Assembly (NCBI GenBank): GCA_022564995.1
Contig: JADFKK010000006.1
Span: 1 to 62,890 of the forward strand
DNA from: Planctomycetota bacterium
GTDB taxonomy: Bacteria; Planctomycetota; Planctomycetia; Pirellulales; JADFKK01
Direction: 5' to 3'
Length of the DNA: 62,890 nt
This document shows positions 27,186-36,174 of the stretch, in pieces. Both the position numbers and the translations under genes were made by a program. The notes beneath the pieces were generated by a model. The model did not search any database and was not told the origin of the DNA. It worked only from the letters and a program-made list of their open reading frames with translations. Position 1 is the first letter of the stretch. Every line of letters begins with the position of its first letter.

Positions 27186-27229
27186 AGGCGCCTCCAATCG
27201 CCGCGAGCGATGGGGGGCGTCTTTTTTTG
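27186..27229 (+). terminator. Rho-independent terminator after the basic repeat protein
   Basis: A GCGCCTCCAATCGC / GCGATGGGGGGCGT stem with G-U pairs and the loop CGCGA is followed by CTTTTTTT. It lies 58 bp after the stop of the small basic protein gene. Confidence 0.7.
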
Positions 27230-27261
27230 ATATTACTGTGTTAGAGTAAGGGCGCTAGCAT

Positions 27262-27293
27262 GACAGGCGCGACCACTGGTCGCGGCTTTACAA
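27262..27293. repeat. Dispersed repeat family F, copy 1
   Basis: GCGCGACCACTGGTCGCGGC is nearly identical to 58034-58064, including the flanking GAC and TTTACA. The core GCGACCACTGGTCGC is a perfect palindrome. Confidence 0.8.
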
Positions 27294-27329
27294 GTGAGAG
27301 ATTCGTCAAATCGAAGAAGGGGCTTCCAG

Positions 27330-28496
27330 ATGTATATTAAATTCACCGCCGTTGTCTTGATCCTGTCCGTGGGCTTGGCCTGCCAGGCCGCGGACATCAA
27401 GAAAGAGGAAGTCGAATACCAAAACGAAGCCTTCGAGACGTGGTGGGAAGTCAAGCTGGAGCGCAAACTCTCCGAATTACCCACCGCGGGCAAAGTGCCC
27501 GACTATCGCATTCCCTACAGCGGACACGACTATCCCGACCGGGCCGGCGGCGTCGACGCCCGACAGCGAGGCCGGCTCTCGCCGCTCGGCAAGTACGACA
27601 TGGCCTTCAACGGCGGCCGCGGGCTGGCGGTGGCTTTTGAACGACGCGACGTGACCACGAACAATCGCGGAGCAGGACGCGGCCGGTTGTTCGGCGGTCG
27701 AGGCGGACGCGGAGATCGGCTGGAAAATCTCGACCGGCAGGTCAGCTTCATCGACCGTTTTCGTGCCCGTCGTAGCGTCGGTTGGTATGGTCACTGTAAC
27801 GGCTGGACGGCCGCGGCCATTCGCCACGCCGAGCCGCAAAAGGCGGTGGTGCGTAACGGAGTGACCTTCACGCCGGCCGACATCAAGGGCCTGTTGGCCG
27901 AATTGTACATGTACAGCGATACCGAGTTTCTCGGCGGCGTCGACGCGGCCTGTAACCCGGCCACGCTACACCTCACGCTGACCAATTGGCTGGGCCGCGG
28001 CGATCACCCGGTCGGCATGGACACGGCCGTCGGCAAGGTGGTCATTAACTATCCGATCTACGCCTACCAGGCGACCGTCACCAAGCGGTCAGCGAACACT
28101 CGCGAAGTGAAGATGACGGTCACCTACGCCGTCAACACGGGCGTCGAACAAGACGTCTCGCCCAAGCTGAAGAAGACGATGGGCTTCCACTACTCGCTGA
28201 CCCTCAACGACGCCGGCGAAATCACCGGCGGAAATTACTACGGCGACAGCTCGCGCGTCGACATGCTCTGGACCCCGCTCAATCCGACCCAAGGCGGCAC
28301 GAAAGGCAACGAGTTGGGCAGCCCGCACTTAAGCGCCCAAGAGATTCTCGCCATTTATCGCGACTCCGTACCGAAAGAGCTACACAAAAAGTGGCTGAAC
28401 ATCGATCCGAACGATCCCAACGCCAAAAAGGCTGAGAAGACTGAAAAGCCGGCCACTGAAAAGGCTGAAAAAAGCGTAGCAAAAGAAGGCGAGTAG
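27330..28496 (+). CDS. Secreted transglutaminase-elicitor (GP42)-like protein
   Basis: The ATG at 27330 gives MYIKFTAVVLILSVGLACQA, a signal peptide (possible lipobox LAC). The core matches the transglutaminase elicitor family as I recall it: WYGHCNGWTAAAI (candidate catalytic C156), DAACNPATLHLTLTNWLG, HPVGMDTAVGKVVINYPIYAY (His/Asp region) and a beta-rich end. Transglutaminases cross-link Gln and Lys side chains. Eukaryotic relatives are secreted by oomycetes; bacterial members are less studied. The C-terminal ~25 residues are an acidic/Lys KAEKTEKPATEKAEK tail. A Gly/Arg-rich insert (~112-132, GRGRLFGGRGGRG) is unusual. The family assignment is by eye. Confidence 0.6.
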   Translation: MYIKFTAVVLILSVGLACQAADIKKEEVEYQNEAFETWWEVKLERKLSELPTAGKVPDYRIPYSGHDYPDRAGGVDARQRGRLSPLGKYDMAFNGGRGLAVAFERRDVTTNNRGAGRGRLFGGRGGRGDRLENLDRQVSFIDRFRARRSVGWYGHCNGWTAAAIRHAEPQKAVVRNGVTFTPADIKGLLAELYMYSDTEFLGGVDAACNPATLHLTLTNWLGRGDHPVGMDTAVGKVVINYPIYAYQATVTKRSANTREVKMTVTYAVNTGVEQDVSPKLKKTMGFHYSLTLNDAGEITGGNYYGDSSRVDMLWTPLNPTQGGTKGNELGSPHLSAQEILAIYRDSVPKELHKKWLNIDPNDPNAKKAEKTEKPATEKAEKSVAKEGE

Positions 28497-28530
28497 GGAA
28501 CTGCCGGGTGCGGCGAACCCTCCGAGAAAC

Positions 28531-28558
28531 CCCCAGCCCCCAGCGGAAGCTGGGGGCC
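28531..28558 (+). terminator. GC-rich hairpin after the transglutaminase-like gene
   Basis: CCCCAGC GGAA GCTGGGG forms a perfect stem but lacks a T-run. It resembles the terminator at 29599-29624 and is probably the same dispersed hairpin. Confidence 0.45.
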
Positions 28559-28828
28559 TCGTCGAATCTCCATCGACCGTCCATCCCAGATTCGACGCGC
28601 GTTCACCCTCTTTTGGGTCGGTTATTGGGGGAGTCGACGAATGGTTTTGATCGCGATACGTGCCGAAAGCCACGAAATCTCAGGTTTTTCGACGATGGCC
28701 CGTTTTTTCGCTTGCTTGCCAATTCAATTCATTTAAGATGTACCGTTCGTATTAAGAAGAGGTCTTCCGTGACGGTCACGGATCGTGCCCAACATCCTGA
28801 GAAACGCTACTGTAGAAGAAAGGTTGAG

Positions 28829-29530
28829 ATGATGAAGAAAATGAAAAACTCCCTGCCGTATTTGGTCGTCGCCATGTTTGGCCTGGCGGTGGCCCCGGCG
28901 GCCAACGCCGGACAATTCCTGATCGACTTCGCCGGCACCGGCCCCAACTCGGCCGGAGCGGCACCGGGCTGGGATGCCATCAACAATCTCGTTCAAAATA
29001 TTGGAGTTCCGATCACCGACATCAACGGCACGGACACCGACGTGACCATCACGGCCATCGACGACAGCTTCAATCCGAACAACACGGCATCGCCCAACAA
29101 CACGCCTACTTACGACGGCTTTCTGGTTCCCGTCGAAGCGGTCAACGATTACCTGTTCAAGGTCGTCGACCAAGGCGGCACGACCGCCCGCATGAGGATC
29201 GACAACCTCGATCCGGGCGAGTACACCATCACCGTCTTTGAAGGCCGGACGTCGGACGCCGCCCAATTCGGCATTATCTGGGTCGGCGACAACAGCGGCA
29301 GCAACGAGCCCGGCTCGGAGAACACCGGCAGTTTCGCGCATTCCAGCGGAACCGTCGCCGTGAACATCGCCGCCGGCGACGTGCTCTGGTACAAGCACCT
29401 GGAAGACGGCTCGGGCGGAATCAGCGGCATGATCATCAATCCCGTGATTCCGGAGCCCAGCAGCGTCGTTCTGCTGGCCCTGGGCGCCTTGGCCGGTTGT
29501 GGCCTGCTGCGACGTCGGCAGCGCTCGTAA
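28829..29530 (+). CDS. PEP-CTERM protein
   Basis: The 233-residue exported protein starts MMKKMKNSLPYLVVAMFGLAV after AGAAAGG. A beta-sandwich-like body follows (FLIDFAGTGPNSAGAAPGW, MRIDNLDPGEYTITVFEG). It ends in the sorting signal IPEPSSVVLLALGALAGCGL and RRRQRS: the PEP motif, a hydrophobic helix and a basic tail. PEP-CTERM proteins are thought to be processed by exosortase and released to the surface or extracellular matrix. Exosortase is not in this window. Confidence 0.85.
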   Translation: MMKKMKNSLPYLVVAMFGLAVAPAANAGQFLIDFAGTGPNSAGAAPGWDAINNLVQNIGVPITDINGTDTDVTITAIDDSFNPNNTASPNNTPTYDGFLVPVEAVNDYLFKVVDQGGTTARMRIDNLDPGEYTITVFEGRTSDAAQFGIIWVGDNSGSNEPGSENTGSFAHSSGTVAVNIAAGDVLWYKHLEDGSGGISGMIINPVIPEPSSVVLLALGALAGCGLLRRRQRS

Positions 29531-29598
29531 GCGCCGAACCGACATCCTTTCCATTATCGCAATCCCGAAACCTAAAACCCCCAGCCCCCAGCCCCCAG

Positions 29599-29624
29599 CC
29601 CCCAGCGGGAGCTGGGGGTTTTTT
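29599..29624 (+). terminator. Rho-independent terminator of the PEP-CTERM gene
   Basis: CCCCCAGC GGGA GCTGGGGG is followed by TTTTTT, preceded by three further CCCCCAG units (from ~29577). Confidence 0.85.
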
Positions 29625-29715
29625 CGATTCCACCTGGAACCTCAGAGTTCCAGTCAACTCCACCGTGACGGGTCGTGGTTTTCAGACTACGATGGTATGA
29701 AACTGGAGTTTGCAG

Positions 29716-30954
29716 ATGCCACGACGCGGGTTCATCACCGGGAGTTATTTATTCGCACTGGCCATCGTGTGCGCGGCGCCGACCGCTCGTGCGGCCGAAG
29801 CGGACGACTCGGGAATTGCCGAGCTGGTTAAGTTGCTGGCCAGCGTGGACGACGCCGACTTCCAGTTCGATCTGCTCAAGGGCATCTTAGAGGGGATCAA
29901 AGGACGGCGCGATCTGAAGATGCCCAGGGCTTGGCCGGCCGCATACACCAAGCTTTCAAAAAGCAGCAGCGCCGAAGTCCGCAGCCAAGCCCGTGTGCTG
30001 GCGCTTGCGTTCGGCGATCCGGCGGCGCTGGCCGAGCTGCGCAAGGTGCTGGTCGACAAGGCGGCAAAGCCCGACGCGCGGCGCAGCGCCCTGGCCTCGC
30101 TCGTACAAAGCGGCGCCAAAGATCTCGCCCCCGCGCTGCACAAGCTGCTCGACGAGCCGGACATGCGCTCCGCGGCACTGCGGGCGCTGGCCAGCTATCC
30201 CCACAAAGCCACGCCCGGCTTAATCGTCGGCCGGTATTCGATTCTTTCGACATCCGAAAAACAAGACGCCATCGGCACGCTTGCCTCGCGGCCCAGCTTC
30301 GCGCTCGCCCTGCTCGCGGCGGTCGAACAGAAGAAGATTCCGGCCAAGGACATCTCGGCCTTCACGGCCCGGCAGTTATTGGCATTGGGCGACGAGCAGG
30401 TGAGCGGCAAGCTGGCCAAGGTCTGGGGCACGATTCGCAAATCGTCCGATGAAGCGACCAAGCTGATCGCCCAATACAAGAAGGTCTACACGCCCAAGTT
30501 TCTCAAATCGGCCGACACGTCGCACGGCCGGTTGGTCTTCAAGAAAACTTGCTCGCAGTGTCACACCCTTTATGGCGACGGCGGCAAGATCGGACCCGAC
30601 CTGACCGGCTCGAATCGGAAGAACCTGGACTACGTGTTGCAAAACGCGCTCGACCCCAGCGCCGCGGTTGGCAACGCCTATCAGATGACCACCATCATCA
30701 CCACCGCCGGCCGCGTCATCTCCGGCATCGTGCAGGAAAGGACCGGCAGCGCCCTAACGATTCAAACCGCCAACGAACGGGTCGTGCTGTCGCTCGACGA
30801 CGTCGAAGCCACCAAGCTTTCCACCGTTTCGATGATGCCCGACGGCCTGCTGCAGAAGTTGACCAAAGAAGAAGTTCGCGACCTGCTCGTCTATTTAGCC
30901 ACCTCCGATCAAGTGCCGCTGCCCGAGGGGGCGGACGAGCAATCGGGACGGTAG
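29716..30954 (+). CDS. HEAT-repeat protein with C-terminal c-type haem domain
   Basis: The ATG at 29716 follows CTGGAG; the TTG at 29710 is less likely. A signal peptide (FALAIVCAAPTARAAEA) is followed by HEAT-like helical repeats (AEVRSQARVLALAFGDPAALAEL, quoted as AEVRSQARVLAL, and RRSALASLVQSGAKDLAPAL). The C-terminal ~135-residue planctomycete haem-binding domain has GRLVFKKTCSQCHTLYGDG (CxxCH) and an IGPDLTG segment, with the Met ligand candidate near NAYQMTTI or VSMMPDGLL. Such proteins are periplasmic electron carriers or haem-containing subunits of surface enzymes. The substrate is unknown. Confidence 0.88.
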   Translation: MPRRGFITGSYLFALAIVCAAPTARAAEADDSGIAELVKLLASVDDADFQFDLLKGILEGIKGRRDLKMPRAWPAAYTKLSKSSSAEVRSQARVLALAFGDPAALAELRKVLVDKAAKPDARRSALASLVQSGAKDLAPALHKLLDEPDMRSAALRALASYPHKATPGLIVGRYSILSTSEKQDAIGTLASRPSFALALLAAVEQKKIPAKDISAFTARQLLALGDEQVSGKLAKVWGTIRKSSDEATKLIAQYKKVYTPKFLKSADTSHGRLVFKKTCSQCHTLYGDGGKIGPDLTGSNRKNLDYVLQNALDPSAAVGNAYQMTTIITTAGRVISGIVQERTGSALTIQTANERVVLSLDDVEATKLSTVSMMPDGLLQKLTKEEVRDLLVYLATSDQVPLPEGADEQSGR

Positions 30955-31009
30955 GAATTCATGAATCCTTCTGTCGGTCCCGTCGACTCCGCGAACGACG
31001 GTTGATAAC

Positions 31010-31040
31010 GCCGGCACAGCAGCGGTTCCACCGGCTTTTT
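31010..31040 (+). terminator. Possible terminator after the haem protein
   Basis: GCCGG / CCGGC with a 16-nt loop is followed by TTTTTCTC. The stem is short, so this is tentative. Confidence 0.45.
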
Positions 31041-31187
31041 CTCACCAATACTCCCCGTCCAAAACGCTAGCGCCGTACATGCTACCGGGACGCTGTTCAC
31101 AGGTGATGGCGCGACACACCCAGCCGCGGTTGTTATCTGTCAGCTATGGCATCGCTCTCACATCGAGATTGAGACGCGATCAACATC

Positions 31188-31514
31188 TTACAAAATAAGC
31201 GCCGCCACTTTTCCCGTCACCTCGTCAAGGACGCCCTCCTCCGCGCGATCTTTCTTCTTTGCGCGGCGGACCTTCCAGTCGAGGCTCATGACTTGATCGG
31301 CGAGCACGGCGCTGGGCTCGCTTTCGGATACAACCACCTCGAACGGATATCCCTTGATGCGGCTCGTCATCGGACAGAGCACGCACAGCGACGTCTTGCG
31401 GTTGTAGGCCTGCGGTGAGAGCACCAGAGCCGGTCGGCGACGGGCCTGCTCGCGGCCGGCCTGAGGATCAAAATCGATCCAGATGATGTCTCCTCGGTCG
31501 GGCACATAGGCCAT
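31188..31514 (-). CDS. mazF: MazF/PemK-type toxin
   Basis: A 108-residue MazF-fold endoribonuclease: VPDRGDIIWIDFDPQAGREQARRRPALVLSP (blocks RGDIIWIDFDPQ and RRRPALVLSP), then LCVLCPMTSRIKGYPFEV and VLADQVMSLDW. The Arg of RRRPALV and the Thr/Ser of PMTSRIKGYP are in the positions of the family's catalytic residues. It cleaves mRNA at short motifs. Its ATG overlaps the antitoxin TGA (ATGA-type, 1 nt shared). Confidence 0.93.
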   Translation of the reverse strand: MAYVPDRGDIIWIDFDPQAGREQARRRPALVLSPQAYNRKTSLCVLCPMTSRIKGYPFEVVVSESEPSAVLADQVMSLDWKVRRAKKKDRAEEGVLDEVTGKVAALIL

Positions 31515-31756
31515 CAGTCCGTCTCCTCCGCTCCAACGGTCCGACCGGTCTGAATCTCCTGGTGCAGATTTTCAGCCGTGATGCCCGAAAGCAATTCATC
31601 GAGCGAGTAAGCGTGCCGGCGAGGCGTGATGATCAGCTTGTCGCGCTTTACATCGAGGTCCGCCACGCTGCCGGGCGTGATGCCCAACGCCTCGGCGACT
31701 TTGCTCGGTACACGTAGTGCGACACTATTGCCCCACTTGGCAAATTGAATCTCCAT
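31514..31756 (-). CDS. mazE: MazE-type antitoxin (AbrB fold)
   Basis: The 80-residue product starts MEIQFAKWGNSVALRVPSKV, the AbrB/MazE swapped-hairpin DNA-binding domain, with the SLDELLSGITAENLH tail predicted to wrap the toxin. It neutralises MazF and binds its own promoter; the TATAC/GTATA palindrome just upstream is a likely operator. Confidence 0.93.
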   Translation of the reverse strand: MEIQFAKWGNSVALRVPSKVAEALGITPGSVADLDVKRDKLIITPRRHAYSLDELLSGITAENLHQEIQTGRTVGAEETD

Positions 31757-31791
31757 GATCGCTCCGTGTGAATGCTCGCGCCACTAATGGA

Positions 31792-31806
31792 TATACAATG
31801 AGTATA
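31792..31806 (-). promoter_or_regulatory. Probable mazEF operator
   Basis: TATAC-AATGA-GTATA is a perfect inverted repeat 36 bp upstream of the mazE start. On the minus strand it also yields -10-like TATACT and GTATAT sequences, so MazE/MazEF binding would cover the promoter. Confidence 0.55.
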
Positions 31807-31934
31807 CATTGCCGATGAAACTTCGTCAATCCGCCTGTCGGCCATGTTTTCGCTTTGACAACGAATGGGCTGGTCGCGGACAATTGGGGTCGGTCTTCGA
31901 CCACTCTCTCTTGAGACGCGTTACGGAGAACACT

Positions 31935-34460
31935 ATGAACACGACGCCACTGATCTACCTGCTGCTCACTTGGACCGCGACGGCTGCCGAGCCCGCGATC
32001 AATCCGTTTCCTTCGCCGGCGCTTTCGGAGGAGGTGGCCGAGTGGTCGTTTAATCGCGGCGCTCAGGGTTGGACGGCGGAGCGAGATTGCACGCTGAGTT
32101 GGAAAGCCGGGACGCTACAGGTGACGAGCACGGGCGACGATCCGTATTTTCATCGGCCGATGAACGTGGCGGGCGGACCGATGCGGCTGGTGATGCGCGT
32201 GCGCAGCCGCACGGCGGGAAGAGGATCGCTTTACTGGGCCACGCCCACAGCGCCGCGAAGCGAAGAACGAAGACGTAGCTTTCGCCTGGTGCATGACGGG
32301 AAGTGGCGCGAATACGAGATTCGCTTCGAGGTGGCCGGGCGGCTGGCCGATTTGCGGATCGACCCGGGGACGGCACCCGGCACGTTTGAGATCGACCGCA
32401 TGACGCTGTTTCGCGATCAGCCGCACCCATTGGTCATCGAGCGGGTGCTCAGCGGCGCCGAAGGCACACGCTTTGAAGTGAAGAATCGCAGCAGCCGGCT
32501 GGTTGCGTTCAGGGCCGCCGGCCGACAATACAGCGTTGCGGCGGGCGAAAAGGTCACGGTCAAGCCGCCGGTCAAGGGCGTCGCGCCGCTCGAAGCGGTG
32601 AGCGTTGACATCATTACTGAGCTGTTTCCGCCGCTGCGCCGGACCGTGTTTGTCCATAACGCCAGGGCCAATTCCGATTGGATCACACGGCGGGGAGACG
32701 GATTTACGGCTCGCATCGCCGACGACGGATCAATCGTGCGGATCGAACGCGAGGGCCAACTGCTGGCGTTCATCGGACCGCTGGTTCACTACGACGGCAA
32801 GCCGCCGCGATTGTCGATCGTCGGGCGGGGCGACGTGCTGCGTTTTCGAGGCGAGGGCGTCACGGTCGATTTGTCGATCGAGGGCAAGGAGATTTCCATC
32901 GCCATCGAGAGCGGTAAAGTGTGTGAAGGACCGGTCGTGCGGACCATCGGCTCGCTGCAGCAGGGCCTGCTGGCCGGGCTGGAATATCTCGGCCGGGGTG
33001 AGCGCAGCAGTTCGAAGCTCGACGTCGAGACCGAGGCGCATCTCCGCTATGCGCCCAACGCGCTCGACGTGACCATGCCGCTGATGGCCTTCGTCACCGA
33101 CCGAGCGACCGTGGCCATGACCTGGACGGACATGACCTTGCAGCCGACGTTCGCTACGCCCAACTTCTTCGACGGCGCGGACGATCACCGCATGTCGCTG
33201 CGCGGCAAGAAGCTGCAAGTGACCGTCCGCGTCGACCAATGCCCATTGGAGGAGATGATTCTCTGGGCGGCGAAGAAGCAGGGCCTGCCGCCGCTGCCGA
33301 AGGCGCCGCGGACCGCCGAGGAGCAATGGAAGCTGTGCCTGAAAGCAATCAACGGCCCGCTCAAGGGCAAGGGCGGCTGGGGTCACTGCGCCGGCGAGCG
33401 CTGGGCCCGGCATCCGTATGCCGACATTGCCTCGACCGTGTGGCGCTTGACGGGCAAGGCGCCCAACGTGCCGCGGATCGTGCCGAACGGAGCCCACGTT
33501 CACAACGACGCAATCTACTTCGTCAGCGGGCGGACCAAAGAGTGGCTCGACCGCCAGCGCCGCAAGATCGACGGCATCATCCGCCGGCAAAAGCCTGATG
33601 GTTCGTTTCGCTACGCCGGCAAGTTTGCACGCGGCCATTTTGAAGACACCGCCAGCGGCCAGTGTGCGAAACCTGCCGTCGACCTGCTGGAATTCGCCCG
33701 CATCACCGGCGACGCCAAGGCCCTGGCGGCCGCCCGACGCACGCTCGATTACATGCAGCGTTTCCGCACCCCACGCGGCGCGCAGGTCTGGGAAGTGCCG
33801 CTGCACACGCCCGACCAATTGGCCTCGGCCTATCTGGTTTGGGCCTACACCCGCGGTTACGAACTGACCGGCGAGCGCGAATACCTGAAACAGGCCCGCC
33901 GCTGGGCGCTCTCGGGCGTGCCGTTCGTTTACCTGTGGAGCCGACAGCCGACGACGACCTACGCGACAATGGCCTACGCGACCGTGCCGGTATACGGCGC
34001 GACCAATTGGCAAGCGCCCGTGTGGATTGGTCTGCCGGTGCAATGGGTCGGCGGCGTCTACGCTTACGCCCTGACGATGCTCGCCCCGCACGACGATTCG
34101 CTCGACTGGAACCGTCTGGCCCGCGGCATTTTGCACTGCGCCGAACAAATGCAATATCCCGACGGCCCGCATGCCGGCTTGCTGCCTGACGCATTCATAC
34201 TCGACGGACAACAACGCCTGCCGGCGCGGATCAATCCCTGTGCGCTGGTCAGCCTGCGGCTGGTTCTAGACGGCAAGCTCGACTTTCTCTCCGTCGCGTC
34301 CGATAAACAACACCGCGTCGCCGCGCCGTTTCCGGTGACGCTGCGCGACGGCAAAGCGCACATTCGTGCTCTTCGCGGCACCAAATACCAAGTGCTCATC
34401 GACGGAAAAAAGATCGTCGACGTGACGTCCCAGGGCGACGACGTCGTGCCGCTGCGGTGA
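31935..34460 (+). CDS. Secreted glycan-active protein with C-terminal alpha/alpha-toroid
   Basis: The 841-residue product starts at ATG 31935, downstream of an ACGGAGA ribosome site. After a signal peptide (TTPLIYLLLTWTATAAE) come ~130 residues of jelly-roll (SFNRGAQGWTAERDCTLSW), a beta-rich middle domain, and a C-terminal helical domain from ~480: FARGHFEDTASGQCAKPAVD, ARRTLDYMQRF and EYLKQARRWALSGVPF, typical of (alpha/alpha)6-barrel lyases and hydrolases. I cannot name the family. The last 65 bp overlap the antiparallel gene that ends at 34396. Confidence 0.7.
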   Translation: MNTTPLIYLLLTWTATAAEPAINPFPSPALSEEVAEWSFNRGAQGWTAERDCTLSWKAGTLQVTSTGDDPYFHRPMNVAGGPMRLVMRVRSRTAGRGSLYWATPTAPRSEERRRSFRLVHDGKWREYEIRFEVAGRLADLRIDPGTAPGTFEIDRMTLFRDQPHPLVIERVLSGAEGTRFEVKNRSSRLVAFRAAGRQYSVAAGEKVTVKPPVKGVAPLEAVSVDIITELFPPLRRTVFVHNARANSDWITRRGDGFTARIADDGSIVRIEREGQLLAFIGPLVHYDGKPPRLSIVGRGDVLRFRGEGVTVDLSIEGKEISIAIESGKVCEGPVVRTIGSLQQGLLAGLEYLGRGERSSSKLDVETEAHLRYAPNALDVTMPLMAFVTDRATVAMTWTDMTLQPTFATPNFFDGADDHRMSLRGKKLQVTVRVDQCPLEEMILWAAKKQGLPPLPKAPRTAEEQWKLCLKAINGPLKGKGGWGHCAGERWARHPYADIASTVWRLTGKAPNVPRIVPNGAHVHNDAIYFVSGRTKEWLDRQRRKIDGIIRRQKPDGSFRYAGKFARGHFEDTASGQCAKPAVDLLEFARITGDAKALAAARRTLDYMQRFRTPRGAQVWEVPLHTPDQLASAYLVWAYTRGYELTGEREYLKQARRWALSGVPFVYLWSRQPTTTYATMAYATVPVYGATNWQAPVWIGLPVQWVGGVYAYALTMLAPHDDSLDWNRLARGILHCAEQMQYPDGPHAGLLPDAFILDGQQRLPARINPCALVSLRLVLDGKLDFLSVASDKQHRVAAPFPVTLRDGKAHIRALRGTKYQVLIDGKKIVDVTSQGDDVVPLR

Positions 34461-36174
34461 GCGAACCGCGACGACGGCCAGCGGCTAGCAGCCCCACGCT
34501 CCCCAGCAACAGCAGCCCAGCGGTCGATGGCTCGGGCACTTGCTCCGCGCCGGCCAGAAAGGCTTCGACGTCGAGCGGGCTGGCGGCCGGGTCGGCGGCG
34601 CCGAATTGCCAGAACTGGGCCACGGTGGTCAGGTCGGCGATGTTCACGAGGCCGTCGCCGGTGAAGTCGGCCTGCGACCAGCCGACGCCCTCGGCTTTCC
34701 AGTTCGCGCGCATGATCTCCAGATCGGCCTCGTCGACGCGGCCGTCGAGGTTGGCGTCGCCCAGTTCGGTATCCAGAACTTCGCGGACGAGAAATGCCAG
34801 ATCCTGGCGATCGATCAGGCCGTCGTCGTCCAGATCGAAGATTGCCTTGCCGCTCGGCTGATTGATTTCGCCCAAGAGCGCGTCGACGTCGCGCACGTCG
34901 AACTGAAAATCGAGATTCACGTCGCCCGTCGGATCGTGCCCGTCGACGGTCCAGATGAACAGACCGCGATCGTAGTCGCTGCCGATGACCGTGCCCGAGG
35001 GAAAGAACGGATAGGCGGCCCACAAGCCGTTGAACCGGGCCGCGTCGTCGTCGGGATAAGTGTCGAAATGGGCGATCTCGACAGGGGCCTCGGGGTCGCT
35101 GGCGTCGAACACTCGCAGCCCGCTGCGGTAATTGGCCTCGAAAATCTTGTCGTAGGCGATGAACAGATTGTGGTCGATGGCCGTGTTGCCGTTGGTGAAG
35201 GTGCCGACCTCGACCGGATTCTCAAGATCTTCGACATTGATAACTCGGGTGGTCGTGGTGGGAACCCAGCCGTCGCGCTCGTCGTATTCGTCATTGAGAT
35301 AGACGTACTTACCGTCGGGCGAAAGCCAGCCCTGGTGAGAATACCCGGCGTCGGAATAGCGCAGGCTCGACAGCTCGATGATGTTCGACTTGTCGGTTAC
35401 GTCGAGGATTTCCAGCGTGCGGGTGCCGCCGGTGAAGCCAAAGACGATCTGGCGGCCGGCGTAAGGGCCATCGCGGTAGGTGATCGCTTGCGCGTCGTGA
35501 AAGCTCCGCTTCGACCACTGGCCGACCTGCGGCGGATTGACCGGATCGGCCCCCAGGTCGTAGATCACCAGACCGCCAGCTTGGTTACCCGTGCGATAGA
35601 GAAATCCGCTGTCGGTGTCGATCGTCACATTGTGGGCCGATCCGCTGTTGACCGTGCGGAGATGGCTGACCACGCCTTGGTCGATTTGAGCCAAGTCGTA
35701 GACGTCGAAATTGGGCACGCTGCCACCGGTGACGACGTAGGCATAATGTTCGTAGGTCTTGACGTCGCGCCACATCGTGGTCGATCCACCGAATCCGGCG
35801 ATGATCTCGGGCGCCGCGGGCTTGGTCACGTCGACGAAGGCCACCCCCTGTTTCGAGCCGAGGATCGCGTATTCGCCGCCCGAGGGCGAGACATATCCCC
35901 ATAGATCGTTGCCCGTCTGGACCTTCGCGCCGAGCACATCGTCGAAATCGCCCAGGGGCAGCCAAGCCTGAAGCTGCACGCCCGAGGCATCGAAGTCAGT
36001 CGGCGGAGCCCCGCCAGCCGCGCGGATAAAACCCGGCCCTTCGTATCGCGGCTGGGCGTCTTGCTGCTTGAGATCGTGAGCGGCTGCCGCGGCGGCCCAA
36101 GGGCCTAACCCAAGGGCGGCGGCAACGATCAGCAGGCAATGACGCGATATCGAGCTTTGATTCTTGTGGCCCAT
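34396..36174 (-). CDS. Choice-of-anchor B (LVIVD-repeat) protein with dockerin-like repeats and PEP-CTERM
   Basis: The ATG at 36174 begins MGHKNQSSISRHCLLIVAAA, a signal peptide. LVIVD/choice-of-anchor B repeats follow (GNDLWGYVSPSGGEYAILG, GVAFVDVTKPAAPEII, RVFDASDPEAPVEIAHF). Next come at least three dockerin/EF-hand-like loops (GDVNLDFQFDVRDVDALL, DLDDDGLIDRQDLAFL, GDANLDGRVDEADLEIM, DFTGDGLVNIADLTTV), then PEPSTAGLLLLGSVGLLAAG. Unlike a normal PEP-CTERM tail, ~28 further basic residues follow (RRRGSL...SFFRR). These are encoded antisense to the end of the neighbouring gene, suggesting loss of the original stop. It is probably a surface or matrix protein with calcium-dependent domains. Confidence 0.85.
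   Translation of the reverse strand: MGHKNQSSISRHCLLIVAAALGLGPWAAAAAAHDLKQQDAQPRYEGPGFIRAAGGAPPTDFDASGVQLQAWLPLGDFDDVLGAKVQTGNDLWGYVSPSGGEYAILGSKQGVAFVDVTKPAAPEIIAGFGGSTTMWRDVKTYEHYAYVVTGGSVPNFDVYDLAQIDQGVVSHLRTVNSGSAHNVTIDTDSGFLYRTGNQAGGLVIYDLGADPVNPPQVGQWSKRSFHDAQAITYRDGPYAGRQIVFGFTGGTRTLEILDVTDKSNIIELSSLRYSDAGYSHQGWLSPDGKYVYLNDEYDERDGWVPTTTTRVINVEDLENPVEVGTFTNGNTAIDHNLFIAYDKIFEANYRSGLRVFDASDPEAPVEIAHFDTYPDDDAARFNGLWAAYPFFPSGTVIGSDYDRGLFIWTVDGHDPTGDVNLDFQFDVRDVDALLGEINQPSGKAIFDLDDDGLIDRQDLAFLVREVLDTELGDANLDGRVDEADLEIMRANWKAEGVGWSQADFTGDGLVNIADLTTVAQFWQFGAADPAASPLDVEAFLAGAEQVPEPSTAGLLLLGSVGLLAAGRRRGSLTAAARRRRPGTSRRRSFFRR

Noticed and set aside
32730..34214. A 494-residue minus-strand frame
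   Set aside because: It is antisense to the toroid protein gene and lacks recognisable motifs.
34540..35904. A 454-residue plus-strand frame
   Set aside because: It is antisense to the LVIVD/dockerin/PEP-CTERM gene, which has clear signal and repeats on the other strand.
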